A stretch of DNA of 64,000 bases from Bombyx mori (GCF_030269925.1 NC_085124.1:12710001-12774000), one strand, 5' to 3'. Counted from the stretch's first letter, positions 1 to 11,054 are shown. The notes: generated from the letters alone by a model not told the origin. Program-made: numbers and translations.

Positions 1-119
1 GGACAATACTTAACGGTAGGCAGCGGCTTGGCTCTGCCCCTGGCATTGCTGAATTTCCACCACTCACCATCAGGTGGGCCGTACGCACGTCTGCCTTCTA
101 GGGCAATAAAAATATATAT
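1..119 (+). mobile_element. CR1/Jockey-type LINE 3' end (cut by window edge)
   Basis: Shares with the copies at 5039, 11055, 20869, 47070 and 59304 the end of the last ORF (Leu-Asn-Gly-Arg-Gln-Arg-Leu-Gly-Ser-Ala-Pro-Gly-Ile-Ala) and the 3' tail cccaccatcaggtgggc... gcaataaaaa. The left part lies outside the window; the full fragment is seen at 20869-21217. Confidence 0.7.
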
Positions 120-227
120 GTATAAATAAATAACGTAACTTATTTCAGCTTAGACATTGCCGTGACGTTTTCGACCGTACTTGGTGTATTATGTTAATGC
201 GGTGGCTCGTAAATAAATAAGGTCACC

Positions 228-368
228 ATAGACACAGCCCCCTGAGTTTCTTGCGCCATGTTGTCAGTAGACTGCGATTCTGGTCCCCTGGGTAGATCCA
301 GCGAAGCACTGCTTTTGCTATGGTTAGTGTTAGCAAATTCTCTCAGACTAAGCTGCGTGAGCTCCAAA
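228..368 (+). mobile_element. Jockey-like LINE 3' UTR fragment, diverged
   Basis: Diverged copy of the 3' region seen intact at 44165-44340: it begins near cactgagtttctcgcc, keeps agcgaagcactgct and ggttagtgttagcaa, and ends near the gtgagctcc block. Second copy at 21326-21465. Confidence 0.55.
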
Positions 369-1235
369 CCTCTGCCAAACCAGCGGAAACAGAATAGAAA
401 AAAAAAAAGAAATCAAACGTGTTTTGGTACGTTACGAGATCACATGGTGTTCAATAGTAAAGCCAGTTGTACATTATGTATTGTTTTTTTTTAAATATAA
501 AAAGCACTATGCCTGTATCAGTAGATGTTGTTAGGTTTTTCATTTTCACTAAGTGTCCAGGTGAACTTTGCACATCATCTATTGACAGTAAACCGAAGAG
601 ACAAAGAAAAATAATATATTGGATTGGGATTTCCTATGCGTATTTTGGTTTCGATCCGTAGTATCTGACATTCAGTCCGGTCCAGTTATGCACTAATGAC
701 AGGCTCGCGCAGACCCCCAGCAGCGCCTGTGTGCAAAACCCATGAAGCGCCCCCTATTTTTACGAATCTTCATGTTTCAATGTATTTTTTTTATTAACTA
801 TTTGTTAACTTAATGTTTTGACGTAAATTTTGGGAAACTTACACTTATATGTTTTGTTATTTACAAGTCATAAGTTACACCTATTATAAATCTTTACATA
901 ACGATACTCTACTACAAAGAATATTTTGTTGTGTAAGTGTAACATAAATAATTTCGGTGGCGTAGCCCTTATTGTCTTGGTGCATGTATGCATCACACAC
1001 TCTGCACACGGGGCGGCGCGGCCCTGACTAATGAGCACTAAAGAACTAATCTCCAGCCGAAAAAGGCAGCAGTTGAAGCCGCCGAGCAAATGTCTCATCA
1101 GAGACGCGACTTCCTGGCGTATAATCGCCGAAAAGCTGTCTATCTAAGCGCCCGCAAACATCTCTGACACGCTACACTATGATAACAGCCCCATTAGTGC
1201 CCTTAAGGCATTATTATACTGTTATGCGCAGAATA

Positions 1236-1646
1236 TTTTTTATTACTTAGATGTAAAGTGGTTACCGGAGCCCATAGACATTTAAAACGTAAATGCCGCT
1301 ACTCACCTTGAAATTGAGTTCTACGGTCTCAGTATAGTTACAACGGCTACCCCATCCTTCAAACCGAAACGCATTACTGTTTTGAGGCAGAAATAGGTAG
1401 GATAGTGGTACCTACCCGTCTGGACTCACAAGAGTTCCTACCACCAGTAATTACCCGAATTATAATTTTGCGGGTTTGATTTTTATTATACGTTGTTATT
1501 CCTTCACCGTGGAAGTCAATCGTGAATAATTTCTTATGGACGTATTTCATTAGAAAAATTAGTACCCGCCTGCGGGATTCGAACACCGTTTCATCGCTAC
1601 GTACGAATGCACAAGACGTCTTATCCTTTAGGCCACGGCGATTTCC
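1236..1646 (-). mobile_element. Bm1 SINE (full span, internal deletion near tail)
   Basis: Reverse-complement Bm1. The tRNA-derived head with the B box (gggattcgaacaccg) is at 1575-1646, the body runs through the gtaggtaccacc-like block, and the tail is at 1236-1290. About 30 bp of the conserved tail (the block around gtggacgagctcacagccc) are missing. Bm1 is transcribed by RNA polymerase III and mobilised by LINE enzymes. Second copy at 22333-22743. Confidence 0.85.
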
Positions 1647-2071
1647 AAAGCATATGACATTTTATGTGCTTAACCTACAAGCTACACATGTCACATGCCT
1701 TCACATGTACCGTACAACATGCAAACCTGCCCTGCGAGCCATAATATTAGCTATAACTGACGTCGCCTTGCGTCCTCTTTCCATATCAACGTCATCCGCG
1801 AACGACAGTGATCCAATATCATAGATATTTAAAAGTACTAGTGGTCCCGCAGTAGTCGAAATTCGACTATAATGAATTGAAATTATAAGTTTGAACATTA
1901 TTATGGTTCTATTGTCAAAGACTCAATATACTAAGCTTCTATAATCACAGATTTCGCCAAGACTACACTATAGACAAATAATATTATAGATAAACAATAT
2001 TATCCTATTCTCAATTTCACTACAGACTTTAAGCAATAACAAAGGTTTGACAGAGTTTGAAAGAGTAGGTA

Positions 2072-2400
2072 TCCCTACTAATATACAAATGTTAATGTAA
2101 GTTTGTTTGTTACGCTTTCACGCGAAAACTACTCAACCGATCATCATGAAACTTTATACACACATTCTTGGAGGCATTAGAAGTAACACAGGATACTTTT
2201 TATTAAGAAAAAAAATTTTTTTTTTACGAAAATTTAAAAAAAAAATTGTCAAAAAATCTCAAAATCTAGCTTCTTCATCGCCATCTACCGGTTCAGTAAT
2301 GAAGTTCCAATTCTGAGTACTGTAAATGAAGTCGCAGGTAAAATTTAGCGTTATGCCAAAGTAACTATTCCACGCGGACGAAGTCGCGGGCAAAAGCTAG
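2072..2400 (+). mobile_element. Lep1-type non-autonomous Helitron nested in another Helitron
   Basis: Starts TC (2072-2073) after an A, contains the conserved lepidopteran block for gctttcacgcgaaaactact, and ends with a CGCG...CGCG hairpin (about 2371-2388) and CTAG (2397-2400) followed by T. It has no target-site duplication, as expected. A small open frame at 2107-2316 lies inside it and is not a gene. Confidence 0.82.
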
Positions 2401-2408
2401 TATAATAT

Positions 2409-2427
2409 ATATGTGTGTGTGTGTGTC
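2409..2427. repeat. Short TG microsatellite
   Basis: About seven TG units after an AT run, inside the outer Helitron's own TG-rich stretch. The matching run is at 23506-23524. Confidence 0.6.
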
Positions 2428-2616
2428 AAATACGTGGTAGTGTGTGTAATGTTTGTTTTATTGATTTAATTTATTATTAAGGCATAATTAAAAAAAAAAT
2501 TAGCATTCTGCACTCTTTCTCCATATTCTCTATATGTGTGGGAAATATACTCCTCCGTCTGCGCATATTTCGTAAAAAGGGGTACAAAGTTTTTGCTTCA
2601 CGTATTAATATATAGA

Positions 2617-3478
2617 TAAACTACTCTAAAACCACATCCATTTATAATAACAATAATAATAATAAATATAATAATAACAAATTTAGTAATAGTTTGGGTT
2701 ATTTGAAAAAAAAGGAAGAAAATATATTTTTAAGTATTAAAGTATTTTGACGAAACGATAACAACATGTTTGTAGTACCTACCCATCGATAGGGGCCCTA
2801 AGGCATTAAATCGCTTTGTATCAAAAATGATGCGGGATTATTTTAAACAATAATATCAAAGGGTACTACTAGCTTTATTTCCGTTACCAACATTCAAGAA
2901 TTACTTAAATTATTTAAATTCAGTTACGGAAATCACAAATTCTCGGTTTTTTTCTGCTCCGAGATTCAATAGACAATGTTCTTGACCTATGACCTATTTT
3001 CTATTGTACTGGTTCGATTGGTGAAGGATGGCTCGAGGCATCTGCTGTAAAGTGTTCAATGGAGTCCATAGACCCTGCCACCAGGAATTACCAGTTTTAA
3101 AATGTTCGCGTTCAAGTATATTTATTTTAAATTTAATTTGAAGATTTACCAAATTACGAATTTGTTTTGATTTTATTGTCTTCGTCGCCCGTGATCACTA
3201 CAACTGTAAAATTTCGGAAAAGTTGAAAATATAAGGGCACTTAAGCTGTAAAAGTAATTTTAAAGTATGTTTGGACGTTTTTAATGACACTTTTAAGCTG
3301 TCGTGATAATCGGAAATCGGTTTTATCGGAAATCATTTTATGCAACTCAAATATGGAATTGAATTTAGGTAGCTAAGAAGAAATAAGTAAAGATAGTTTC
3401 TAGACATGTTCATGTAGCAAGCGGGGAATTAAAGTATTTTATCTTGGTGATACTGGTCGCTTTTTAAGCCAAACTTAT
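2617..3478. other. AT-rich sequence, nothing recognised
   Basis: No open frame of note and no recognised repeat. An AAT-rich stretch lies at about 2640-2690. The equivalent in the second copy is 23714-24575. Confidence 0.4.
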
Positions 3479-3883
3479 ATTATTTTATTGTCTTTTTACG
3501 AAAATTGCGCGTACGGAGGAGTATGAAGTTTCCCACAATTATAGAGAAGGAGTGCAGAATGTTAATATGTTTTTTTATTATGCATAAAAATACATAAAGC
3601 GAATAAAAAAAATCATTACACACACTACCATGTATTTACATAAATGTATACTTTTTGTTTATTGTCAAACTTTTGTTATTATACACAGGTATATATAGAC
3701 TGTGGTCAAATTAAGAATAGATTAAATATTGTTTAAATAATATTTGTCAATAACGTATTCTTGGCGAAATCTGTGATTGAAAAGGTATTAAAGTCTTGTA
3801 CAAAAGAACCATAATAATGTTCAAACTTATAATTTCAATTAATTATAGTCGAATTCGAATGTCGACTACCAGACAACCATTAG
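3479..3883 (+). mobile_element. Decayed non-autonomous Helitron (same family as 1838-2616)
   Basis: Plus-strand member carrying the family's blocks: ttacgaaaattgcgcg, ggaggagtatgaa, cattacacacactacca, gcgaaatctgtgatt and the terminal Gtcgaa...cgac hairpin, ending TTAG in place of CTAG. The 5' terminus is lost. Confidence 0.65.
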
Positions 3884-5038
3884 TAGGTACGTGTAAATTG
3901 TGCAAATTTTTAAGTTTATCGAACGTTATGAAGTTGGCGAAAATTAGTTTGAAAGACACCGATATGTTGATATATAGATCAAGCTAATCAAAACTAGTGA
4001 AAGAATCACTTCATAAACACGAAACACCAGACACGAATAAGACACGACTGCTCTAAAAAAAAAGGAAATTTCATTTTACACGCAAATATATTCGGGAAAA
4101 CAAAAATAGAAACGGCAAACGAGTATTTTCATTGCACGCGAGATATTCCATGAATGATTAAAACGTGGAGTCATTATAGCAACACTCCATTATGTGCGAC
4201 GCGGTAATGAAACCCACCCCGGCAACATTAACAAAAAAAAAACTCTCTAGTTACGCGCTTGCATTTGACATAAAAATACGCGGGAAAACGTTAACTCTAA
4301 GAATGCAACTATTTATTGCGTTTTTTCATCTAAATCATTCCTTAAATTTCCGAGAGGGACAGTGATAAACGTTCTTGGTGTTAGAAAAGGACGGGTATAG
4401 AGGGCTGGTTCATTGCGTTTACAATATTACTTGAGAGATCTGAAAGCGGGTTTTAATCTTATGTACTCGCTTTGCGGGTATATACCTGCTTAATGAAGGT
4501 TTCCCGAGTGCTTCCGGGCTGTTGAGTCCCCACCAAAGGAATCGAGAATATGGTAATACGGCATAATTATGTGCTGAAAAGGTTTTTTGCATAAGTGGGC
4601 TTGCAGGCTTTTGAAACGGGATGAAAGATTTTTGACGAAGTGTTTATACGTGTCAATGAAGTGTTTCGAAGTCACTGAATTGTTTCATCGTTCGTCTGTA
4701 TAGAGCTGAAGCTTGGACACGAATAGAAATACGTAAATATGTTTTTAAAAGAAACGCAACAGAAATTAGCAGGAAAATAGTAGAAATTTTGAGCATTGAG
4801 GGCACGTATGAGCATTGTGGCTGAAGAATATTTGTGATTGATATAAGAATCTGTAAAAGTGCCGTCTCTTAGTGGATATTCAAGTCATCGTAAATGCCGC
4901 GGATCTCTGGTGGAAAATTATACTAAGGAAGGTTATATAAATAACTATATATGTACCTGCTTTTAGGCTATACAATCCACTACGCTCCGGCTTGGAGAAT
5001 CGGCCAGTCGTAATAGTGACTTCGAGCGGTATTTTGAG
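3884..5038. other. Intergenic, nothing recognised
   Basis: No coding signal or repeat that I recognise. The equivalent in the second copy is 24981-26135. Confidence 0.4.
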
Positions 5039-5157
5039 TACTTAAGGGTAGGCAGAGGCTTGGCTTTGCACCTGGCACTGCTGACGTACTTGGACAACGG
5101 AAATAACTCACCACCAGGTGGGACGTATGCTCGTATGCCTACAAGAGCAATAAAAAA
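5039..5157 (+). mobile_element. CR1/Jockey-type LINE 3' end, short fragment
   Basis: Begins at the ggtaggcagaggcttggctt block and ends gagcaataaaaaa. Same 3' end as 20869-21217. Second copy at 26136-26254. Confidence 0.65.
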
Positions 5158-5496
5158 GTATTAACGTCTTGATGTGTATGGGCTTTAACAGCACTAGTAA
5201 ATGCCAAGTACATTATGCTGGTTATTTAGACAGGGAATAGCGCTACCTGTTCGTCGAAAAATCTTTATGACGCCTTCACAAAGTTCACGGGAAGAGATGA
5301 AGTTGTGATATTCTGTTAGACAAATCGTGTCCGATTTAGCGGCCTCGTGTCTAAAGATGAACTGTTGTGCCGTGGCGTTGTGGTGTCTATGGGATTTAAG
5401 AACTTAACGGTCCGACTTTACAGTATGCGAGTTATATCTTAATATAAATGAGAGTTTAAAAACGAGACAATGTACTTTTTTCCTACTTATGCCTAT

Positions 5497-5668
5497 GATC
5501 TAGGAGGCTATGCTAGCGTAACCAGGCGAGTAAGTGAGCTCACGGGGCTCAAGCCTGATGACGTTGCTAACATTAACCCTAGTGCTTCGCAGAATCTATC
5601 ACCGGATCGGAAACGCGACCCGCTGAGAAGATCCGGCGAGAAGCTCAGTGGGCTATGTCAGAGGGAAC
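5497..5668 (-). mobile_element. Jockey-like LINE 3' UTR fragment
   Basis: Antisense copy of the block that includes gtgagctcacggggctcaag, accggatcggaaacgcgacc and the gagaagatccggcgagaa motif. The same sequence forms the 3' UTR downstream of the LINE coding region at 43800-44373. Second copy at 26594-26765. Confidence 0.7.
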
Positions 5669-6363
5669 GTAGCCTATACAAAATATCTTAAAACACACCC
5701 CACGTTTTGTTCAAGATAAAAAATATTTTTTTTTTTAATTCTTTTTTTTTTAACTTACAGGAATTATTTTTCTATTTTTTAGTTCCGCTACAAACAAAAA
5801 CGCTCTTTATTTTCTTGAAACTCTAACTATTTTCGCTTTTTTAATTTTCAGCAATGATAATTTCATAGTAAGATAAAAATGGGTTTTTAGTAAATCATAC
5901 ATGCGAACACGACACGTTTTATGATTTATTTCGTAAACTAACCATTGCTTCCAATGTATAACAATTACATGAGACTCTCACTGTCATCAATTAATATTCA
6001 AATTTTTCTATACGATGATAGGTTCAGTGACTATAGTGGTTTTGATTAATAATCAGAGTTTGATTCCGTAGAAAGAGCCTGAGAAACGGTTATAATCTAA
6101 GCAGTTATGAAGAAACAAAAAAAATCATGATACGTCATAATCAATGTACTATACAAACCGACATAGTAAAAATATATAATATTTATTATATTATTAATGG
6201 TGAGAGCGCACTGAAATACTGGAAGTTTTTGACCATACTCTAATAATTAATGGTAAATTTCTATTAATTGTAATTTTTATGGTGTACTTATTGAAGTAAG
6301 CAATAATTATTCTGTTGTATCATAGTAAGATGTTCTAAATTTAACACGTTATAACTTAAAATA
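5669..6363. other. AT-rich intergenic sequence, nothing recognised
   Basis: Includes T-rich runs near 5730-5755. No coding or repeat call. Second-copy equivalent 26766-27460. Confidence 0.4.
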
Positions 6364-6735
6364 TCCTCCTACTAAGATTATAAATGTGAAAGGTTGTATG
6401 AATGTATGTTCGTTACTCTTTCACGCAAAAACTACTGAACGGATTTTGATGAAACTTTACAAAAAATATAGCTTACACATCAGAATAAGAGATAGGCTAT
6501 AAAGATATAGTGTGAATTACCTAAAATATAACGATAAGTGTCAAGTAAGTAAGAAAAAATCTGGCATTTGTGAGCTATTCTGGCGTGGGCTGCAAAAACC
6601 GTTGGAGTTACACGTACATAATGTATTATGGAAATATTTATCTCATATAGTTCTACAAAAAACCCATACATCAATCTTTTATGTGAAGGCCAATATCGTC
6701 AAAATAGTGAGCCATAAATGCAATAAAAAATTATA
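6364..6735 (+). mobile_element. Lep1-type Helitron 5' part, 3' end not found
   Basis: Starts TC after A at 6364 and carries the block ctctttcacgcaaaaactac. The interior from about 6520 to 6720 (for example ataacgataagtgtcaagta) is shared with 45930-46180. No CTAG end with hairpin could be placed, so the copy is probably 3'-truncated. Second copy at 27461-27832. Confidence 0.6.
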
Positions 6736-6917
6736 ATTTATTTCTAACGCACATTTGGTAGTCCCAAATTGATCTTTATAATATGAAAATAAATACTTTT
6801 ATCGCATCTGGTATTGGATTAACTTTGTCTTTTACACTAATTGTTTGGACAAATATTTGAATATTTATGACTATAAACAACTGAGAGTGCGATATTATGA
6901 AAGATGAAGACAGAAAA

Positions 6918-7316
6918 GTCGTCGTGGCCTATAGGATAAGACGTTCGGGTGCATTCGTACCAATTTTTCTAATGAAATACCTACGTACTTAACAAATGTT
7001 CACGATTGACTTCCACGGTGAAGGAATAACATCGTGTAATAAAAATGAAACCCGCAAAATTATAATTTGCGTAATTACTTGTGGTAGGACCTCTTGTGAG
7101 TCCGCGCGGGTAGGTACCACCACCTCGCCCATTTCTGCCGTGAAGCAGTAATGCGTTTCGGTTTGAAGGGTGGGGCAGCCGTTGTAAGTATAATGAGACC
7201 TAAGAACTTATATCTCAAGGTAGTTGGCGCATTTACGTTGTAGATGTCTATGGGCTTCAGTAGCCGCTTAACATCAGGTGGGCTGTGAGCTCGTCCACAT
7301 ATCCAAGCAATAAAAA
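6918..7316 (+). mobile_element. Bm1 SINE lacking the B-box segment
   Basis: Begins gtcgtcgtggcc with the A-box region, then jumps from gcattcgta straight to ccaatttttctaatg. The B box and adjacent bases present in the full copy at 59496 are deleted, so the internal pol III promoter is broken. Body and tail are otherwise complete and end gcaataaaaag. Second copy at 28015-28413. Confidence 0.87.
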
Positions 7317-7580
7317 GAAAAACTATGTGTATTGTTGTGTTTGTGAGTTAATGTATGTTTGTATTTTGATTTACTTTAATTACAAAGTCTGTATTGCAAC
7401 TAAGGTCGCAATTAATAATCTAAATTTCGTTATCTGAACGAGATCGCTTTCAAATATAAGTCCACTCGATGTGATTATATATTACATATTTTCTTTTTCC
7501 GAATGATTCCGGTGTCTCTACCAAGCATAAGAACGATTACTTTCAATGTGTCCAAACTTCAATTTTAAACAAATGATACC

Positions 7581-8456
7581 TTTTTTTTTATGATTGAAGG
7601 ATTACTGGTGGCCGGAGGCCTTTCCAGTTTCACCAGGACAGATGGGCGAGCAAAGGCTCCGCCAGGAGGGGTGGGATTTGCTAACAGCTACTCGAGCGCC
7701 TCGAAGGAGACCTAACAGCTCAAGAGCAGCTGCTTCGCGAATGAATCTACTACCGGATCGGAATCGCGACCCGCTGAGAAGATCCGGCGAGAAACTCAGC
7801 GAGCTGATTCATGGGTTAGGTTGCACGGCGAACTCTTTGTCGAGTTCGACGAGTACGGTTACTGGGGTCCCTAAGCCTGCTCCTAGTGTTAGAGCTGAAG
7901 GCGTCTAATGCAAAGGTTATTGGATCTGATGGATCCGTAAGGACGTGTCTAGGGCGTCGACGGTGACTGGCTCCTGCGTGATCAGGATTCGGGGAGTAGT
8001 CAGCGGCGGCAACGATAAGGCGATTATCATGACGCATAGCCTTATCGAAGTACCGTTCCGACGCTGACTTCATGTATTTCTGGATAGATTCGAGGCCCAG
8101 GTCGTCGTGTAGGTCAACGTTCCTCACGAACCACGGAGCTCCGACGGCTAACCTGCAAAAGCGGGATTGTAGAGATTGGAGGGTGTCTATGTGTGTGCGG
8201 GCCGCGTGATCGAACACCACACTCGCGTAAGTCATGACGGGCCTTATGCAAGTTTTGTAAAGTGTCACCTTGTTGCGAAGGGACATTTTACTCCGCTTAC
8301 AGATCATGGGGTAGAGTCTACCGAGAATAAACGCGGCACGGTCACGGACTGATTTTATATGCGGGCGGAATGTCATCGATGCATCCAGGGTAACGCCCAG
8401 GTACTTGACCTTCCTGGCCCAGGGTATGGGTTGTCTAAAGAAAGTAATCGGGGGTG
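7581..8456 (-). mobile_element. 5'-truncated Jockey-like LINE with 10-13 bp TSD
   Basis: On the minus strand this is the end of ORF2 (from 8456 to 7816), then a 3' UTR and a poly-A seen as T at 7581-7589. The direct repeat aaatgatacc at 7571-7580 and 8457-8466, extended by a few T, is its target-site duplication. The insertion is therefore complete but 5'-truncated, as is usual for LINEs. Second copy at 28678-29553. Confidence 0.85.
7816..8440 (-). CDS. Jockey-like LINE ORF2 C-terminal fragment
   Basis: Open frame of about 200 codons; an in-frame ATG lies at 8376, but the homology starts upstream with WARKVKYLGVTLDAS, the conserved RT thumb/palm-7 region. Further recognisable stretches are TLYKTCIRPVMTYASVVF (the post-RT 'third round' region), LQSRFCRLAVGAPWFVRN and an Arg-rich C-terminus. 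It ends at the stop before the 3' UTR. It carries no catalytic YADD box and is only the C-terminal third of the RT, so it is not an autonomous gene. An identical frame is at 28913-29537. Confidence 0.8.
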
Positions 8457-8496
8457 AAATGATACCTTTACTTTGGTTATTCGTGACTCGTAAACA

Positions 8497-8544
8497 CCCT
8501 TAAAACTGTGAGCTCGTCCATCCATCTGAGCAATAAAAAAAAAA
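8497..8544 (+). mobile_element. Bm1 tail fragment
   Basis: Only the last ~45 bp of Bm1 (tgtgagctcgtccatccatc... gcaataaaaaaa). Second copy at 29594-29641. Confidence 0.65.
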
Positions 8545-8693
8545 ACGATTTTTTTTTATCCAGAAATGCTTTTGCATTTAGATTTATAATATCCCTCTTA
8601 AAGTTTACTTACTATTCTTATCTAGTATATTTCTGACCCCATGTCCTAATATCAATAAACATTACTTATATGTTTTTTGTTGAACGCTGTTTA

Positions 8694-8884
8694 TGTTTTT
8701 TTTCCTATCTGTGCTGATAGCCTTGAGAGGATATTTCAGCTTCACCCTAGCGTGTAGGTGAGCTTCCGCGGCTCAAACCGGGAGTGTTGCTAACACTGGA
8801 CCTAGCAAGAGCAGTGCTTCGCAGAATCTACCACCGGATCGGAAACGCGACCCAATGAGAACGGCGAGAAACTCAGTGGGCCGC
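8694..8884 (-). mobile_element. Jockey-like LINE 3' UTR fragment
   Basis: Starts with T-rich tail and ctgatagccttgagagg, then the gctaacact, gcagaatctaccaccgg and gagaaactcagtggg blocks. A 3' UTR-only insertion on the minus strand. Second copy at 29791-29981. Confidence 0.72.
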
Positions 8885-9234
8885 TGTGTATGGACGGGCC
8901 TATTACGGGCGGGCCGAATCAAGACTTAGCTTACACGAGCCCACAATATGAGAAATAGGCAGAATCGTGGTAAATACTTATCCGTGCGGGTTACAATAAT
9001 GATAATTTCATAATAAGAAAGAAAGGTTACAATATGCCCTAGGTCCAGCCATTTTGCAAATAAACTTAGCCAGTTTGATGTTTTATTACACGATGGAATT
9101 TCCTTCAGTGCATGTATCCGCTAGAAATATTAGTATGCGATTTTGAACAGATATGAGGATAGATGTACCTACATCAGGCATATTGAGGCCGATAAATAAA
9201 AGAGAAAATGTAACAAATAATATTAATGTAAATT

Positions 9235-9478
9235 TAACGGCCGTCTGGTGTAGTGGTAAGTGGCATGGTCACTACACAAGGGGGTCGCGGGTTCGAATCC
9301 CGCCAAGGTAAGATATTTGTATGATAAATATAAATGTCTTTCCAGGGTTATGGGTGTATATTAAATATATGTATGTGTATAATAAAAATATTATATTTAT
9401 TTCCGTTATCTGGTACTTGTAACACAAGTTCTTTACGAACTTCGCACGGGACCAGTTAACGTGGCGTGATTGTTAGTA
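9235..9478 (+). mobile_element. tRNA-derived SINE (not Bm1)
   Basis: The head at 9237-9303 has an A box (tggtgtagtggtaagtgg) and a consensus B box (ggttcgaatcc), followed by a non-tRNA body with gggttatgggtgtatatta and a region ending near gggaccagttaacgtgg. It is part of a SINE and not a functional tRNA gene: there is no convincing cloverleaf anticodon arm or acceptor pairing. Second copy at 30332-30575. Confidence 0.7.
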
Positions 9479-9956
9479 AATATTTATATTTATTTTATTT
9501 ATATTTATATTATATTTAAATTTTGGGGGGCCGCCAATAATGGTGGAATTTCGATAATTAGCGATACAACAATTATTACAGATAAACTTATTCAAATTAA
9601 AGTACCTACTAGTAGTATTAGCATTCATTTGGCTTCAATCAATCAATTAAAATTAGTTTTAAGGTTTAAACTGGCGTTTTTTTATTTGTAATTGCTTAGG
9701 GCAATCCTAAACATAAAAACTTATATGATTGTTTTTAAATGTGGGAACACACTAATAGGTATGGCAACACAGTTAGTGTGAGTTACAATAAAATTCTGGA
9801 TGTGCGTGCACGTGTCGTACAATAAAAAAAATGCTTCGCCCTGAAATTAGTTTTTATTGAAGCTACCATCAAAATACAGACACTCTAAACAGTAATATTA
9901 GTACAACCACTGCAACAAAATGTAAACCGCGAGATAAAATCGTAAAAACAGACTGA

Positions 9957-9996
9957 CTATAGTAGAATTATTTTGTCCGTGCAGTTTGGGTCATAA
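9957..9996 (+). repeat. Left terminal inverted repeat (40 bp)
   Basis: Perfect inverse match to 10555-10594. Confidence 0.9.
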
Positions 9997-10554
9997 AAAA
10001 TCGGAGCGAGCCTCTTCCACTCACGAGCCTTATGGACGGGCATAGTGATACGCATTATTGTTGTCGATAAGCGTTATCGATAGTGTATTTAGTTTTGTCA
10101 TTTTGTGGGTTAGTGATAAAAATGAAAGAAAAATCACTAATCGAACACTTACACCACATATCGCCGCAGCAAGTTAACAAGAACGGCAGAAATTAAGACT
10201 TTATAACTTTTCGAGATCTATTCTTATTTCAGTGAAAATTTTTAACACATTGTTGATAACAACACGTGCAAATATTATTTTGAATAAATTCTGCAGTTTT
10301 GATACAAAACAAAGGAGTAGCCATTGTGTCACTAAAGAAATTCAGAGAACGAATGCATAAAAACACATTTCTCTTCAACATAATGTACTATAATTTGCAG
10401 ATAAGTACAAATGACTCATAACATAACAATCTCTCACCACCCTTCGTATACCACACCGGCACCACCGTGTACCTGCCTTCGATGACTCATTTGTTTTTAT
10501 CGATAATGGCGTTGCGCCCGCGCAACATGCTCACCGCCCTAGTCGGGCTATGTC

Positions 10555-10594
10555 TTATGACCCAAACTGCACGGACAAAATAATTCTACTATAG
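10555..10594 (-). repeat. Right terminal inverted repeat (40 bp)
   Basis: Perfect inverse match to 9957-9996. It borders directly on the SINE fragment that follows. Confidence 0.9.
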
Positions 10595-10595
10595 G

Positions 10596-10815
10596 TGATG
10601 CAGTTGTTAGCGCTCCTGACCGTTGCGCTGATTGTCGTGGCTTCGATTCCCAGATAGAGCAAGCATTCTTGTGATAAACAGGTTTGCGTGCTCTTTATCT
10701 GGGTGCTTATTATCTATATAATATATATATTTAAGCGTATATAAGTATGTACCACTACTCTGGTATCCACAACACAGGGAATCCTAAATTGAGACTGGAT
10801 GACCCTGCATGATTT
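10596..10815 (+). mobile_element. Degenerate tRNA-derived SINE
   Basis: A-box-like gttgttagcgctcctgacc and B-box-like gcttcgattccc, followed by tatctgggtgcttattatct. The 3' part resembles that of the SINE at 9235. Second copy at 31693-31912. Confidence 0.55.
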
Positions 10816-11054
10816 GTTAGTTATTATCATTATTAATTATTAAAGATTATAGTGCAATAAATATAATATAATAACTATACTTGAAAACCCATCAAATATT
10901 ATAAGAAATTATCTAGACAAATAAAATTCTAAAATTCTCTTATGCATTGTATTATTGATAGCCTTACGGACTACGAAGAAGTTTTCTCTGTGCTTCGTAC
11001 GTGACATTCTACTGGGTAGAAATAGGAAATATTTGAGACTATTTCATTTTTCAT

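Larger units (their letters stand above)
1838..2616 (-). mobile_element. Non-autonomous Helitron, interrupted by a second Helitron
   Basis: Read on the minus strand it starts TCTATATATTAATACGTGAA (from 2616) and ends in a perfect GTCGAAATTCGAC-type hairpin followed by ...CACTAG (1838-1841). It is flanked by A before and T after, the standard Helitron target. No Rep/helicase coding is present. The same family occurs at 3479, 51105, 58370 and 62420. Bases 2072-2400 belong to another Helitron inserted in the opposite orientation. Removing that insert restores the approximately 430-bp form seen at 62420-62839. Confidence 0.8.
9957..10594. mobile_element. MITE-like DNA element with perfect 40-bp terminal inverted repeats
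   Basis: Bases 9957-9996 are the exact reverse complement of 10555-10594 (both termini read ctatagtagaattatttt... inward). The 638-bp element has no open frame for a transposase. If the TA inside each CTATA/TATAG end is the target, the element runs from GTAG to CTAC with TA duplications, which would fit a Tc1/mariner-like MITE. The superfamily is uncertain. Second copy at 31054-31691. Confidence 0.8.

Noticed and set aside
258..494. 78-codon frame, repeated with a shifted end at 21356
   Set aside because: Lies in a diverged LINE 3' UTR and changes frame with the poly-A length difference between the copies, so it is not coding.
1522..1824. 100-codon frame, identical at 22619
   Set aside because: Begins inside an antisense Bm1 SINE and has no protein resemblance; its identity with the second copy comes from the DNA duplication.
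7594..7908. 104-codon plus-strand frame
   Set aside because: Antisense of the LINE 3' UTR and ORF2 end; a shadow.
7816..8376. 186-codon open frame as a host gene
   Set aside because: The protein is the C-terminal RT region of a Jockey-like LINE and lies within an insertion bounded by TSDs.
9237..9303. tRNA-like sequence with A and B boxes
   Set aside because: It is the head of a dispersed SINE with a long non-tRNA body, and I could not draw a convincing cloverleaf. Called as SINE, not as a tRNA gene.
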